Assembly (NCBI GenBank): GCA_041228285.1
Contig: CP166133.1
Span: forward strand, 1,054,001-1,118,000
Reading direction: 5' to 3'
From: Neisseriaceae bacterium CLB008
GTDB lineage: Bacteria > Pseudomonadota > Gammaproteobacteria > Burkholderiales > Neisseriaceae
Length of the DNA stretch: 64,000 nt
This document shows positions 1-7,972 of this stretch, piece after piece. Position 1 is the first letter of the stretch. Each line of letters opens with the position of its first letter. The notes beneath the pieces were generated by a model, which saw nothing but the letters and a program-made list of their open reading frames with translations, had not been told where the DNA came from and searched no databases. Made by a program: the position numbers and the translations under genes.

Positions 1-102
1 TTTCAGTTTTTCTTGCAAAGGCACGATTTTAATCGGGATGCGGGCCGTTTTGGCTGCGCCCTTGTGTTTAACGCCTTGGCTGTTGTCGTTCTGTGTGCTC
101 AT
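1..102 (-). CDS. lipA: Lipoyl synthase, N-terminal fragment
   Basis: The first 34 codons of a gene that runs off the left edge. The peptide contains RIPIKIVPLQEKLK, which matches the conserved start of betaproteobacterial lipoyl synthase, the radical-SAM enzyme that inserts two sulfurs into protein-bound octanoyl groups. Its ATG overlaps the lipB stop as ATGA (99-102), so it is translationally coupled to lipB. The catalytic CxxxCxxC part lies outside the window. Identification rests on this short N-terminus plus the lipB neighbour. Confidence 0.85.
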   Translation of the reverse strand, partial: MSTQNDNSQGVKHKGAAKTARIPIKIVPLQEKLK

Positions 103-716
103 GATGATGCTTTCTGATTTAAATATTGGCAAAGATGGGCAGTTAAGCGCTCTGCAACCTCATTAAACATTGGGCACGGCGCAACATAGTCTGCGATCTG
201 CGCCATTTCCAAGCCGCTGTAGCCGCAAGGATTAATGTAATGAAAAGGGGTGAGGTCCATGTTTAAGTTAAGGCTTAAACCGTGGTAAACCGCGCCGTTT
301 TTAATGCGTAAACCTAATGAAGCAATTTTTTTAGCCCCAACGTAAACGCCAGGGGCTTTGTCGTCGCCACGCGCTTCAATACCGTAATCGGCGAGGGTGG
401 CGATGATGCTGTTTTCAATTTGGTGAACCAAATCGCGTACGCTGACCTTGCGACGTTTGAAGTCGATTAAGGTGTAGACCACGATTTGGCCAGGCCCGTG
501 AAATGTCACCTGGCCGCCACGATCCACCTGAACCACGGGAATGTCGGATGGAATCAGAATGTGTTCTGGTTTACCGGCCATGCCCTGAGTGAATACCTGT
601 GGATGTTCCACTACCCAAAGCTCATCACTGGTCGCTTCGGTACGGGTATCGGTAAAGGTTTTCATGGCCTCAAATGTGGTGGCGTAGTCGGCTAGGCCCA
701 GCAGCTTGACGTTCAT
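99..716 (-). CDS. lipB: Octanoyltransferase LipB
   Basis: 205-residue cytosolic enzyme that transfers octanoyl from acyl carrier protein to lipoyl domains of 2-oxoacid dehydrogenases and GcvH, the step before LipA. Family signatures are all visible: RGGQVTFHGPGQ near residue 66, PGVYVGAKKIASLGLRI with the catalytic Lys near 131, YHG, and INPCGY with the catalytic Cys near 165. Length is normal for the family. It starts one base after the ybeD stop and overlaps lipA by 4 bp, so ybeD-lipB-lipA is one operon read leftward. Confidence 0.95.
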   Translation of the reverse strand: MNVKLLGLADYATTFEAMKTFTDTRTEATSDELWVVEHPQVFTQGMAGKPEHILIPSDIPVVQVDRGGQVTFHGPGQIVVYTLIDFKRRKVSVRDLVHQIENSIIATLADYGIEARGDDKAPGVYVGAKKIASLGLRIKNGAVYHGLSLNLNMDLTPFHYINPCGYSGLEMAQIADYVAPCPMFNEVAERLTAHLCQYLNQKASS

Positions 717-717
717 C

Positions 718-990
718 TTATAGAACCACTTTCACCATTTCATGGCTGGTCAAAGCAAGGTAGATGGTGTCTAGCTGCAATTGGCTGGTGGCGTTCACGG
801 TAATGGTGGCGCTGGTGTAGTTGCCCTTGGCGCTGTCGCGTAGCACAAGGTGTTCTTCAGTCACTTCTGGCGCGTGTTCTTTCACGACGGCCAAAACGGT
901 GCTGGCAAATTCTGGGTGAGTCGCGCCCATGATTTTAAGGGGGAAGGCGCAAGGAAACTCGAGTAGGGTGGTTTTTTCTTCTGTGCTCAT
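718..990 (-). CDS. ybeD: YbeD/DUF493 family protein
   Basis: 90-residue small protein of the DUF493 (YbeD) family, usually found directly upstream of lipB. The fold is ACT-like; the family is assumed to have a regulatory role in lipoate metabolism, but its molecular function is not established. Visible: LLEFPCAFPLKIMGATHPEF at the start of the conserved domain. The reading frame is open further upstream, but the ATG at 990 starts exactly where the family begins, so the longer 125-residue version was not used. First gene of the ybeD-lipB-lipA operon. Confidence 0.85.
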   Translation of the reverse strand: MSTEEKTTLLEFPCAFPLKIMGATHPEFASTVLAVVKEHAPEVTEEHLVLRDSAKGNYTSATITVNATSQLQLDTIYLALTSHEMVKVVL

Positions 991-1187
991 GTTCAGACCA
1001 TTGTTTTTTTGTGTGTACGTTATAAAGGTATAGAGTGTCGATTCTAGCACTTTGGTCTGTGGCTGACCAACACAAATCGATGCTGCAAAACACAATAGTC
1101 ACGCTCAGTAGATGCCACGGGCTGCGGCTCATGGTACAATTTACCCATATTTTAACGGTTTGATAGCCCTAGCGGCACGAGTACAGC
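991..1187. promoter_or_regulatory. Divergent promoter region ybeD-lipBA / queH
   Basis: 197-bp gap between two divergently read units, so both promoters must be here. A TACAAT hexamer at 1134-1139 is a plausible -10 for queH, but no good -35 partner stands out. On the other strand a TTATAA/TATAAC stretch near 1020-1030 is a candidate -10 for ybeD. Confidence 0.4.
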
Positions 1188-1874
1188 ATGAGCGAAGATT
1201 TTAAAAGAAGCCCCTTAGTCCCACCTGACGGCCACAAGAAAGTGTTGCTGCATTCTTGTTGCGCGCCTTGTTCTGGCGAAGTGATGGAAGCCATGTTGGC
1301 TTCTGGCATTGATTTTTCGATTTTCTTTTACAACCCAAATATTCATCCAGAAAAAGAATATTTGTTGCGAAAAGACGAAAACATCGCGTTTGCCGAAAAG
1401 CACAACATTCCGTTTATCGATGCCGATTACGACATGGATAACTGGTTTGAGCGTGCCAAAGGCATGGAAGACGAGCCCGAGCGGGGCATTCGCTGCACCA
1501 TGTGTTTTGACATGCGCTTTGAGCGTACGGCGCTTTACGCCTATGAAAACGGCTTCCCCGTGATCACTAGCTCTTTGGGGATTTCGCGCTGGAAAGACCT
1601 TAAGCAGATTAATGGTTGTGGGGTTCAGGCCGCAGCGCACTATCCAGGCATTCAGTACTGGGAATACAATTGGCGTAAGCAAGGCGGTTCCGCACGCATG
1701 ATTGAAATCAGCAAGCGTGAACACTTTTATCAGCAAGAATACTGTGGTTGCGTGTATTCTCTGCGCGATTCCAATGCTCATCGCCGTAGCCAAGGCCGCC
1801 CCCCGATTAAGCTGGGCGTGCTGTATTACGGTGACGAAGATAAAGAGACCCAAGCGGCCGACGCCAAAGAATAG
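1188..1874 (+). CDS. queH: Epoxyqueuosine reductase QueH
   Basis: 228-residue QueH (DUF208) protein, the non-cobalamin alternative to QueG. It reduces epoxyqueuosine to queuosine in the last step of tRNA wobble-base modification. The metal/cluster-binding cysteines are present: CCAPC (C24, C25, C28), CTMC (C103, C106) and CGCVYS (C186, C188). [12 protein letters not shown] is the conserved core helix. Start is the ATG at 1188; the [12 protein letters not shown] motif follows at the usual distance. Single-gene unit closed by a strong terminator. Confidence 0.93.
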   Translation: MSEDFKRSPLVPPDGHKKVLLHSCCAPCSGEVMEAMLASGIDFSIFFYNPNIHPEKEYLLRKDENIAFAEKHNIPFIDADYDMDNWFERAKGMEDEPERGIRCTMCFDMRFERTALYAYENGFPVITSSLGISRWKDLKQINGCGVQAAAHYPGIQYWEYNWRKQGGSARMIEISKREHFYQQEYCGCVYSLRDSNAHRRSQGRPPIKLGVLYYGDEDKETQAADAKE

Positions 1875-1888
1875 AGAACTATTGGTGA

Positions 1889-1920
1889 AACGCCCATCTT
1901 TAAGAAGATGGGCGTTTTTT
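1889..1920 (+). terminator. Rho-independent terminator of queH
   Basis: 12-bp perfect stem (1889-1900 with 1905-1916), 4-nt loop, then a T run, 15 bp after the queH stop. Confidence 0.9.
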
Positions 1921-1942
1921 ATGGGCGTGATGGGTTGAGGGT

Positions 1943-1963
1943 GGTGGGGCGTGACCCACGCGG
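1943..1963. repeat. Remnant of the GTAGGGTGGG palindromic repeat
   Basis: A 21-bp piece closely matching the left end of the repeat units at 3061-3354 (hairpin with arms around GTGACCCACGCGG). It has no matching right end, so it is read as a decayed copy between queH and the hydroxylase gene. Confidence 0.5.
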
Positions 1964-1966
1964 ACC

Positions 1967-2920
1967 TTATTTGGGGCGAGACTCTAGCTGCGGTGGCGAG
2001 CTGGCTTCGGCCTCAGCATCATCACGCGTACGCTGATACTCGGGCGGCGCCCATAGGTGTTTCAGGCGCTGCCTGAGGCTGCCGGGGGTAAAGACATCGC
2101 GCCACATGGCGATGAACTCGTGTAGGTTCAGCACCAGCGGATTGTGGCTGTGCACTTGGCCGACGATGCCGTAATCGACTTGGGCCTCTTCTTCAACATA
2201 GGTGCCAAACCAGCGATCGAATACGATGAGGACGCCACCATAGTTTTTGTCGATGTATTCAGCGTTGCGGCCGTGGTGGGCGCGGTGGTTGCTGGGCGTG
2301 TCGAAGAGGTATTCCAATGCGGGGTGTAGCTTGCCGACGGCTTCGGTATGGATGAAAAACTGAAAGGCCAGGTTGACTGCATATAATAAGAATACGGCTA
2401 CGGGGTGCACGCCCAGCAGCACCAGCGGCATGAAAAACAGCCACCAGCCGGTTAAAGGGTAGAGCATAGACTGGCGCATGGCCGTGCTCATATTCATGTG
2501 TTCACTGCTGTGGTGCACCACGTGGGCGCTCCAAAACCAGCGTACTCTGTGGCTGGTGCGGTGAAACCAGTAATAGCAGAATTCAACGCCGATGAAAATC
2601 GGCACAATAGTCCAAAAATTAATCGGGACGGTAAAGAAGCGGTGTGACCAAAACCAAAAGATGGCCGGGCCAACGAATAGGCCGTACACCAGTAGCTCGA
2701 ATAGCTGGTAGCTGCCGCCAAGGGCAAAATTGGCCATGATGTCTTTGAGGTGAAACTGCTGTAGTTGTTGTCGCTGTCGCATCACCCACCATTCGCTCAA
2801 AAAAGCCAGTAAGAACAAGGGCGTCATGCCCATTAAGAAGATTTGCTTCCAATCGACGCTGTCGCCCAATGTGGCTTTTAAGGCCATCAGTTGAGCACTG
2901 AGGGTTTGCCAAGTGTCCAT
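1967..2920 (-). CDS. Sterol desaturase/fatty-acid hydroxylase family protein
   Basis: 317-residue integral membrane di-iron enzyme of the fatty acid hydroxylase superfamily. The histidine clusters that bind the two irons are present: HRTSH, HVVHHSSEHMN and NHRAHHGRNAEYIDKNYGG. Several hydrophobic helices precede and separate them. Members hydroxylate or desaturate lipid chains, sterols or carotenoids; the substrate cannot be told from sequence. A hydrophilic C-terminal tail (about residues 285-317) is not part of the domain. It stands alone, convergent with queH. Confidence 0.85.
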   Translation of the reverse strand: MDTWQTLSAQLMALKATLGDSVDWKQIFLMGMTPLFLLAFLSEWWVMRQRQQLQQFHLKDIMANFALGGSYQLFELLVYGLFVGPAIFWFWSHRFFTVPINFWTIVPIFIGVEFCYYWFHRTSHRVRWFWSAHVVHHSSEHMNMSTAMRQSMLYPLTGWWLFFMPLVLLGVHPVAVFLLYAVNLAFQFFIHTEAVGKLHPALEYLFDTPSNHRAHHGRNAEYIDKNYGGVLIVFDRWFGTYVEEEAQVDYGIVGQVHSHNPLVLNLHEFIAMWRDVFTPGSLRQRLKHLWAPPEYQRTRDDAEAEASSPPQLESRPK

Positions 2921-3060
2921 AAACAGGTCTCCTTTGCAATGGTTGGCGGCGGTGCGCTTGCTGCTTTGGCAAGTATTTGGGTTCAGTCTAGCATTATTTG
3001 ATTGGGATGGGACAGTGGTAGGGCTTGAAAATCTTAAATAAACAAGGCTTTAGGCGTGGC

Positions 3061-3143
3061 GTGGGTCGTGACCCACGTGGTTTTTTATTTAGGCTTGTCT
3101 GATGGGCCGAAATGGTGGGTAGGCTGCGCTTTACCCACCCTAC
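3061..3143. repeat. Palindromic intergenic repeat, unit 1 of 3
   Basis: 83-bp unit. It starts with a GTGGGTCGTGACCCAC hairpin and ends with ACCCACCCTAC, the inverted complement of the unit start in copies 2 and 3; this copy lacks the first GTAGG. Separated from unit 2 by an 18-bp linker (3144-3161). Confidence 0.85.
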
Positions 3144-3161
3144 GCGGGCTGTGCGGTGTTG

Positions 3162-3248
3162 GTAGGGTGGGTCGCGACCCACGCGGTTTTTTTTTTGGCT
3201 TGTCTGATGGGCTGAAATGGTGGGTAGGCTGCGCTTTACCCATCCTAC
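3162..3248. repeat. Palindromic intergenic repeat, unit 2 of 3
   Basis: 87-bp unit with terminal inverted repeats GTAGGGTGGG / CCCATCCTAC (one mismatch). An inner perfect palindrome GTGGGTCGCGACCCAC follows the left end, then a T-rich stretch. The linker to unit 3 (3249-3266) is nearly identical to the linker between units 1 and 2, giving a period of 105-106 bp. Confidence 0.85.
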
Positions 3249-3266
3249 GCAGGCCGTGCGGTGTTG

Positions 3267-3354
3267 GTAGGGTGGGTCGTGACCCACGTGGTTTTTTATT
3301 TAGGCTTGTCTGATGGGCCGAAATGGTGGGCAGGCTGCGCTTTACCTACCCTAC
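3267..3354. repeat. Palindromic intergenic repeat, unit 3 of 3
   Basis: 88-bp unit with ends GTAGGGTGGG / CTACCCTAC and the same internal palindrome and T-rich stretch as units 1 and 2. The array sits in the 485-bp gap 2921-3405 between two leftward genes; apart from the array and the pdxY terminator I see nothing else in that gap. Confidence 0.85.
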
Positions 3355-3357
3355 GCA

Positions 3358-3384
3358 GAAAAAAAGCACTCAATAATGAGTGCT
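3358..3384 (-). terminator. Rho-independent terminator of pdxY
   Basis: 8-bp stem AGCACTCA/TGAGTGCT (3365-3372 with 3377-3384), 4-nt loop, with a run of A on the plus strand (3358-3364), i.e. U-tract in leftward transcripts. Confidence 0.85.
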
Positions 3385-3405
3385 GGTGTGGTCGGGCGCT
3401 AACCT

Positions 3406-4269
3406 CTATAGGTTAATGGCCTTAAAATGATGCTTAGGCTGCACAAAGGCGTCTTGCGCTGCGATCAGCTGGAGCTCGTATTCACCGCGCTGCTGCGTTT
3501 CGTACACCACGTCGTATACTGCGGCAGTGACGTGTTCCAGCGCTTCAACGGGACGCTTGCCGGCTAAAATACAGCTTAAAAATAGGCCGCTGGTTAGGTC
3601 GCCTACGCCAACGGGCTGTTTGCCAGAAAAGTTCACCAAGGGGCGGCTGATGTGCCAAGCCTGATCTTTGGTGACCAGCATGGTTTCGTAGCAGTCTTCA
3701 TGAAAGGCGGCGCGGTTTAAATGCTTGATCAAAACCATGTTCGTGCCCATGGTGCATAATAGGCGGGCGGCCTCAACGGCCTCATGGACGCTGCCAATGG
3801 GGCGTAGGGTTAAGGTTTCCAGCTCCAAAAGATTGGGTGAAATGATGTCGCTGTGGGGCAACAGCTGTTGGCAGATAAATTCGGCCACGCCGGGGGCGAC
3901 CACGCAGCCCTTTTCTGAATGGCCCATGACGGGGTCGCAGGCATACAGCGCATTGGGGTTTTGCGCTTTCACTTCTTTAACAATGTTTAAAATGTGTTCA
4001 CCCTGATCGGCCGCACCAATATAGCCACTCAATACGGCATCACATTTGGCCAAGACGCCAATATTATTTAGGCCGGTGGCAATGTCACCTAGGTGGGCTG
4101 CGGGCATGGTGACGCCGGTCCATTTTTCAGGGTATTGGGTGTGGTTAGAAAACTGGACGGTATTCAATGGCCACACGTTCATGCCCATGCGCTGCATTGG
4201 AAAAACGGCGGCGGCGTTGCCGGCATGGCCAAACACAACGTGAGACTGGATGGAAAGAATATTTTTCAT
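3406..4269 (-). CDS. pdxY: Pyridoxal kinase PdxY
   Basis: 287 residues, the usual PdxY length. This ribokinase-fold enzyme phosphorylates pyridoxal to PLP in the salvage pathway. Seen: N-terminal [15 protein letters not shown], the [10 protein letters not shown] substrate loop, YACDPVMGH, and the anion-hole/catalytic [10 protein letters not shown] with the base Asp near residue 223. It is a single gene with its own terminator. Some family members also accept pyridoxamine or pyridoxine, but PdxK-type features are absent. Confidence 0.93.
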   Translation of the reverse strand: MKNILSIQSHVVFGHAGNAAAVFPMQRMGMNVWPLNTVQFSNHTQYPEKWTGVTMPAAHLGDIATGLNNIGVLAKCDAVLSGYIGAADQGEHILNIVKEVKAQNPNALYACDPVMGHSEKGCVVAPGVAEFICQQLLPHSDIISPNLLELETLTLRPIGSVHEAVEAARLLCTMGTNMVLIKHLNRAAFHEDCYETMLVTKDQAWHISRPLVNFSGKQPVGVGDLTSGLFLSCILAGKRPVEALEHVTAAVYDVVYETQQRGEYELQLIAAQDAFVQPKHHFKAINL

Positions 4270-4335
4270 GGGCTTAAGGCTTATTGGCTATGGGTGAGGA
4301 GGGGCATTGTCGCTACTGACAACCCTGTAGTTTAT

Positions 4336-4349
4336 AATAACCCGTTATT
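4336..4349. promoter_or_regulatory. Small palindrome upstream of pdxY
   Basis: AATAAC-CC-GTTATT, a 14-bp inverted repeat next to TTTATAATAA (TATTATAAA on the minus strand), a plausible -10 for leftward pdxY transcription. It could be an operator; no regulator is suggested by context. Confidence 0.35.
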
Positions 4350-4440
4350 GCTGAGTAGTCATTTAAACCAATGTGCGTGACAATTTGCGCTTAATCAAAC
4401 TTTCGATGCTTGCCTGTTGCGGCTTTGGTCGGGGTTTTGG

Positions 4441-4470
4441 TTGACAGGCTAGAAACGGCTATGGTGCAAT
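4441..4470 (+). promoter_or_regulatory. Candidate promoter of the IclR gene
   Basis: Perfect -35 TTGACA (4441-4446) and TGCAAT (4465-4470) with an 18-bp spacer, 28 bp before the chosen ATG. Confidence 0.5.
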
Positions 4471-4498
4471 GCCGATTAAATCTCAAAGGGTGACACAT

Positions 4499-5287
4499 AT
4501 GGAAATGGAAGAACGGTACTTAGTGCCTGGTTTGATGCGTGGTTTGGCAATTTTAGAGTTGTTTGGGCAAGAGCAGCAGGCATTGACCATCTCAGAGTTG
4601 GCCGAGCGACTTGGGGTCAACCGTTCTAGCGCTTTTCGTTTGGCCTACACCCTTGAATCCTGTGGTTATATTCGTAAAAGTCCAGACAGCAAACGCTATA
4701 CCCTAGACGCTAAGGTTATGGGTTTGGGCTTTAAGTATTTGTCGGGCTTGGATTTGATCGAAGCGGCGCGGCCGATACTCAGCCAGCTGCGCGACGATAC
4801 CTCGCTGGCTTGCCATTTGGTGATTTTGCAGGATAAAGACATTGTCTATATCGATCAATGCCAGGCGCAGGGCTCGTTTACCAGCCGCGTGCGCGTGGGC
4901 ACGCGCTGGCCAGCTTATGCAACCGTGATTGGCCAGCTGCTGCTGTCGGATCAAGCGCCAGAGGACGTCGCGGCGCTCTATGCAAATGAGTCTGAATGGA
5001 TCAGCTTTTCTGAGCGCACGCCGCAAGATATGGCGCAGCTGTTGACGCGTTTGGATGAAGTGCGCGGTGAACGGGCATTGGTCAGCTGGGGCCATTTTAA
5101 TCACAATATGGCCACCTGTGCTTCGCCAGTGTTTCGCCGCGACGACGGTAAAATGGTGGCGGTGATTTCGGCCAGCTGTCCTTTAGGGATGTTTAGCGAA
5201 GCGGCGTTTAATGATGAGGTCAAGCCCAAGGTCATTGATGCGGCTGAGCGTTTATCGCAACAGCTGACCCGCCACAACTTCCTATAA
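4499..5287 (+). CDS. IclR-family transcriptional regulator
   Basis: 262 residues from this ATG. N-terminal winged helix-turn-helix (LTISELAERLGVNRSSAFRL, about residues 29-48) followed by the IclR effector-binding GAF-like domain (VGTRWPAYATVIGQLLLS; CPLGMF near the C-terminus). The upstream in-frame ATG at 4469 has no ribosome binding site, whereas AAAGGG at 4485-4490 is 8 bp before 4499, so the shorter start is preferred. It precedes the aromatic-degradation cluster in the same direction but has its own terminator. IclR proteins commonly control such clusters, so it is the likely pathway regulator (inference). Confidence 0.88.
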   Translation: MEMEERYLVPGLMRGLAILELFGQEQQALTISELAERLGVNRSSAFRLAYTLESCGYIRKSPDSKRYTLDAKVMGLGFKYLSGLDLIEAARPILSQLRDDTSLACHLVILQDKDIVYIDQCQAQGSFTSRVRVGTRWPAYATVIGQLLLSDQAPEDVAALYANESEWISFSERTPQDMAQLLTRLDEVRGERALVSWGHFNHNMATCASPVFRRDDGKMVAVISASCPLGMFSEAAFNDEVKPKVIDAAERLSQQLTRHNFL

Positions 5288-5300
5288 AATAATTTCATTA

Positions 5301-5337
5301 AAAACCCCAGCCTACCAAGGGTATGCTGGGGTTTTTT
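5301..5337 (+). terminator. Rho-independent terminator of the IclR gene
   Basis: 11-bp stem (5301-5311 with 5325-5335), 13-nt loop and T run. It separates regulator and catabolic transcripts. Confidence 0.9.
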
Positions 5338-5391
5338 GCGTGTGGGTGCGATCACGCTGCCGTTAAAATCGCACACTTTCTTTTTTCACTG

Positions 5392-5421
5392 TTGACAGGT
5401 TCAGATCATTTATTCTATTCT
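5392..5421 (+). promoter_or_regulatory. Promoter of the catabolic operon
   Basis: -35 TTGACA (5392-5397) and -10 TATTCT (5416-5421), 18-bp spacer, about 60 bp before the first gene. Confidence 0.65.
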
Positions 5422-5433
5422 TTGGGTGAATGT

Positions 5434-5465
5434 TTTGAATATCAAATAGTGTTTTGCATATGAAA
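5434..5465 (+). promoter_or_regulatory. Twin operator-like palindromes, likely IclR site
   Basis: Two related 13-bp inverted repeats, TTTGAATATCAAA (5434-5446) and TTTGCATATGAAA (5453-5465), 19 bp apart, just downstream of the -10 and upstream of the RBS AGGAGAA. Position suits repression by the IclR protein encoded upstream. Confidence 0.5.
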
Positions 5466-5482
5466 CAATATTAGGAGAAGTT

Positions 5483-5791
5483 ATGAGCTGGTTGCCCATT
5501 TGTAAACGTCAAGACATCAGTGCCGACATGCCCAAAGCCGTAAAGGTGGGTGAGGTGGAGATCGGGGTGTTTGAGGTTGATGGTCGGTATTACGGCATTG
5601 AGGACGTGTGTCCACACGCCTATGCCTTGTTGAGCGAGGGTTTTGTCGAAGGGCGTACGGTTGAGTGTCCCTTACATGAAGCCATTTTTGACATTCCAAC
5701 CGGCAAGTTGGAAAGCGGTCCAGGCTGTCGCGATTTGTGTACGTATCCCATTAAGGTGGAAGGTGACAACGTTCTGGTGCAAATGAAATAA
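5483..5791 (+). CDS. Rieske [2Fe-2S] ferredoxin of ring-hydroxylating oxygenase
   Basis: 102-residue soluble ferredoxin that carries electrons from a flavoprotein reductase to a Rieske oxygenase. Cluster ligands are CPH (C43, H45) and CPLH (C62, H65), the standard spacing for BphA3/CarAc-type proteins. A good RBS (AGGAGAA) precedes the ATG. First gene of the 12-gene operon; the matching oxygenase and reductase are encoded at 6135 and 8919. Confidence 0.92.
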   Translation: MSWLPICKRQDISADMPKAVKVGEVEIGVFEVDGRYYGIEDVCPHAYALLSEGFVEGRTVECPLHEAIFDIPTGKLESGPGCRDLCTYPIKVEGDNVLVQMK

Positions 5792-5825
5792 ATAAAAAAA
5801 GCAGTAATATAGGAGAAACCACGGT

Positions 5826-6122
5826 ATGAATCATAATCCCCAATTGGCCCTTTGGCTTAAGCCTACGCCCTCGAAAGAGGCGGGCATCAACAATATTCAA
5901 ATGCCTGGACAGCCGCGCAACGTGGTGTGGCAAACCCGTCCTCGTGAACCCAATGCCTATGAGTTGGCGCTTTGCCAACATTTAATTGCTGGCTTTAAAG
6001 CCGATCAGGTGACGTCTGCCGACATGGCCGCGTATCTGAATCAAGTCGGTTTCCGTCACGAAAGCGGTGATGAGTGGGACAGCGCTAATTTTGAGGCCGA
6101 AATGGCCCGTTTAGGTTATTAG
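5826..6122 (+). CDS. Small conserved protein of Rieske-oxygenase clusters
   Basis: 98 residues, hydrophilic, no signal peptide, no metal motif. The C-terminal half (ELALCQHLIAGFKADQVTSADMAAYLNQVGF) looks like a short helix-turn-helix-like helical domain. I recall similar small proteins being labelled 'recombinase-like helix-turn-helix' next to Rieske dioxygenases, but have not verified this. It sits between ferredoxin and oxygenase genes with an RBS (AGGAGAAA) of its own. It could be an accessory or assembly factor of the oxygenase; function unknown. Confidence 0.7.
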   Translation: MNHNPQLALWLKPTPSKEAGINNIQMPGQPRNVVWQTRPREPNAYELALCQHLIAGFKADQVTSADMAAYLNQVGFRHESGDEWDSANFEAEMARLGY

Positions 6123-6134
6123 GGAGATAGGGCA

Positions 6135-7187
6135 ATGAACACGGTAGATCAAGTAGAACAATATCTAGACTTAGGCTTACGCAATCTTTGGTATCCCGTT
6201 TTGGCCAGCTATGAAGTGGGCAATAATCCGGTGGGCATTACCCGCTTGGGTGAAAATATTGCGCTGTGGCGCGACGAAGCGGGCCAAGTGCACGCGATTG
6301 AAGACCGTTGCCCACATCGTGGCGCACGCCTGTCTTTGGGTTGGAACTTGGGCGATCGCATCGCCTGTTGGTATCACGGCGTTGAGGTGAACGGTGAAGG
6401 TGTGGTGGCTGACGTACCCGCGGTGGATGCCTGCCCGATGACGAACAAAAAATGCCTGCGCGCCTATCCTGTGATCGAGCGCAATGATGCGATTTTCCTA
6501 TGGTTTGGCATTGATGCCGATGCGGCGCCGGATGAACTGGTGTTGCCTGAGCAGCTCAGCGATGACGCCGAATGGAGCTCGTTTTTGTGCCAGGCTGATT
6601 GGCAGGTGAATTATCGCTATGCCGTCGACAACGTGATGGACCCCATGCACGGCAGCTATTTGCATGGTGCGTCGCATTCGATGTACGCCGGTGACAAAAC
6701 CGCCAATATGCGCCATCGCCCAACGGATCATGGTTTTGTCTTTGAAAAAGAAGGCCAGACCGGGGTGAACTTTGACTGGGTGGAGTGGGGCCAAAGCGGC
6801 GCGTCTTGGCTGCGTCTGTCGATTCCGTATCAAAAACAGTTTGGCCCAGGCGGCGTGTTCTGGATTGTCGGCTTTGCGACGCCCATCGATGCGCACAATA
6901 CGCGCGTCTTTTTCTGGCGCTGTCGTGAAGTAAAAGGCTGGCAGCGTGATGCGTGGCGCTTCCTCTACCGTACCCATTTGGAAAAGCTGCACTGGGATGT
7001 GCTGGAGCAGGATCGGGTGATTTTGGAGCTGATGCCGCCTGATGCGCGTGAAAAAGAATTTCTGTATCAGCATGATGTGGGCCTGTCGCGCCTACGCCGG
7101 ATCATGAAAAAAGAAGCCCAACAGCAGCTGGCTCAGCTGGCGGCTCTGGCCGAGCAAAAGCAAGACAACCAAGGCTATGTGGTATGA
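6135..7187 (+). CDS. Rieske non-heme iron oxygenase, catalytic subunit
   Basis: 350 residues. N-terminal Rieske domain with CPHRGARLSLG (C59, H61) and CWYHG (C78, H81). The C-terminal catalytic domain has the mononuclear iron motif DNVMDPMHGSYLHG (bridging D165/D169, ligands H172 and H177). The size and single-subunit style suggest a VanA/phthalate-type homotrimer rather than an alpha-beta dioxygenase; no beta-subunit gene is present. It should hydroxylate the aromatic ring or demethylate it using electrons from the ferredoxin (5483) and reductase (8919). Substrate unknown. Its stop overlaps the next start as ATGA. Confidence 0.92.
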   Translation: MNTVDQVEQYLDLGLRNLWYPVLASYEVGNNPVGITRLGENIALWRDEAGQVHAIEDRCPHRGARLSLGWNLGDRIACWYHGVEVNGEGVVADVPAVDACPMTNKKCLRAYPVIERNDAIFLWFGIDADAAPDELVLPEQLSDDAEWSSFLCQADWQVNYRYAVDNVMDPMHGSYLHGASHSMYAGDKTANMRHRPTDHGFVFEKEGQTGVNFDWVEWGQSGASWLRLSIPYQKQFGPGGVFWIVGFATPIDAHNTRVFFWRCREVKGWQRDAWRFLYRTHLEKLHWDVLEQDRVILELMPPDAREKEFLYQHDVGLSRLRRIMKKEAQQQLAQLAALAEQKQDNQGYVV

Positions 7188-7942
7188 GCGGGCTCTTAGC
7201 AAACCAAAAGGTGTTGATTACTGGCGCTGCGCGCGGCTTAGGCTTTGCCTTTGCCGAGGCGGCGGCCCGCGCCGGTGCCAAAGTGGTGTTGGCCGACATT
7301 CTTTATCCAGAGGCCCAGGCGGCGGCAGAAAAACTGACGGGGGCAGGGCTAGCAGCCCACGCCGTGGCCTTGGATTTGGCCGATCCTGAAGCCATCAGCC
7401 GCTGTATGGATGAAGCCATTGTCTGGCTGGGGGGCTTGGATGGGTTGGTGAATTGCGGCGCTTTGGCTACGGGCGTCGGCGGCGTGGACATGATGGCTTA
7501 CGACGTGGCGCTATGGGACAAGGTGATGAGCGTCAACGTGCGCGGTACGTGGCTCATGAGTCAGGCGGCGGTGCCGCATTTGCGTGCCAGCGGCAGCGGC
7601 AAAATCGTCAACATCGCGTCGGATACGGCGCTGTGGGGCGCGCCTAAGCTAATGGCCTATGTGGCCAGTAAGGGCGCCATCATTTCGATGACGCGCTCTA
7701 TGGCACGAGAGCTTGGGCCGGACAATATTTGCGTCAACACCATTTGTCCCGGCCTGGTGTTGGTGGAGGCGACCGAATATGTGCCGCAGGAGCGTCATGA
7801 TCTTTATGTGAATGGTCGCGCCATCAATCGTCAGCAAATGCCGGAAGACGTGACTGGATCGGTGCTGTATTTGCTGTCGTCGCTGTCGTCGTTTGTGACG
7901 GGCCAAACCCTGCCGGTGAACGGTGGCTTTGTATTTAACTAA
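7184..7942 (+). CDS. SDR-family dehydrogenase (canonical active site)
   Basis: 252-residue short-chain dehydrogenase/reductase. Cofactor motif TGAARGLG (residues 13-20), catalytic S146, Y159 and K163 (YVASK), and a C-terminal TGQTLPVNGGF. Position directly after the oxygenase suggests a cis-dihydrodiol dehydrogenase that rearomatises the dihydroxylated ring to a catechol, but SDR substrate cannot be read from sequence. Translationally coupled (4-bp overlap) to the oxygenase gene. Confidence 0.88.
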   Translation: MSGLLANQKVLITGAARGLGFAFAEAAARAGAKVVLADILYPEAQAAAEKLTGAGLAAHAVALDLADPEAISRCMDEAIVWLGGLDGLVNCGALATGVGGVDMMAYDVALWDKVMSVNVRGTWLMSQAAVPHLRASGSGKIVNIASDTALWGAPKLMAYVASKGAIISMTRSMARELGPDNICVNTICPGLVLVEATEYVPQERHDLYVNGRAINRQQMPEDVTGSVLYLLSSLSSFVTGQTLPVNGGFVFN

Positions 7943-7972
7943 ATAATAATAAAGAACGCAGAGGATGAATCC

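Noticed and set aside
991-1095. N-terminal extension of ybeD to 125 residues
   Set aside because: Family proteins start at the ATG at 990; the extension covers the promoter region.
1215-1853. 212-residue frame antisense to queH
   Set aside because: Mirror of a strongly supported gene; amino-acid composition is not protein-like.
3056-3313. 85-residue open frame over the repeat array
   Set aside because: Produced by the tandem repeats; the peptide itself is repetitive and has no start signal.
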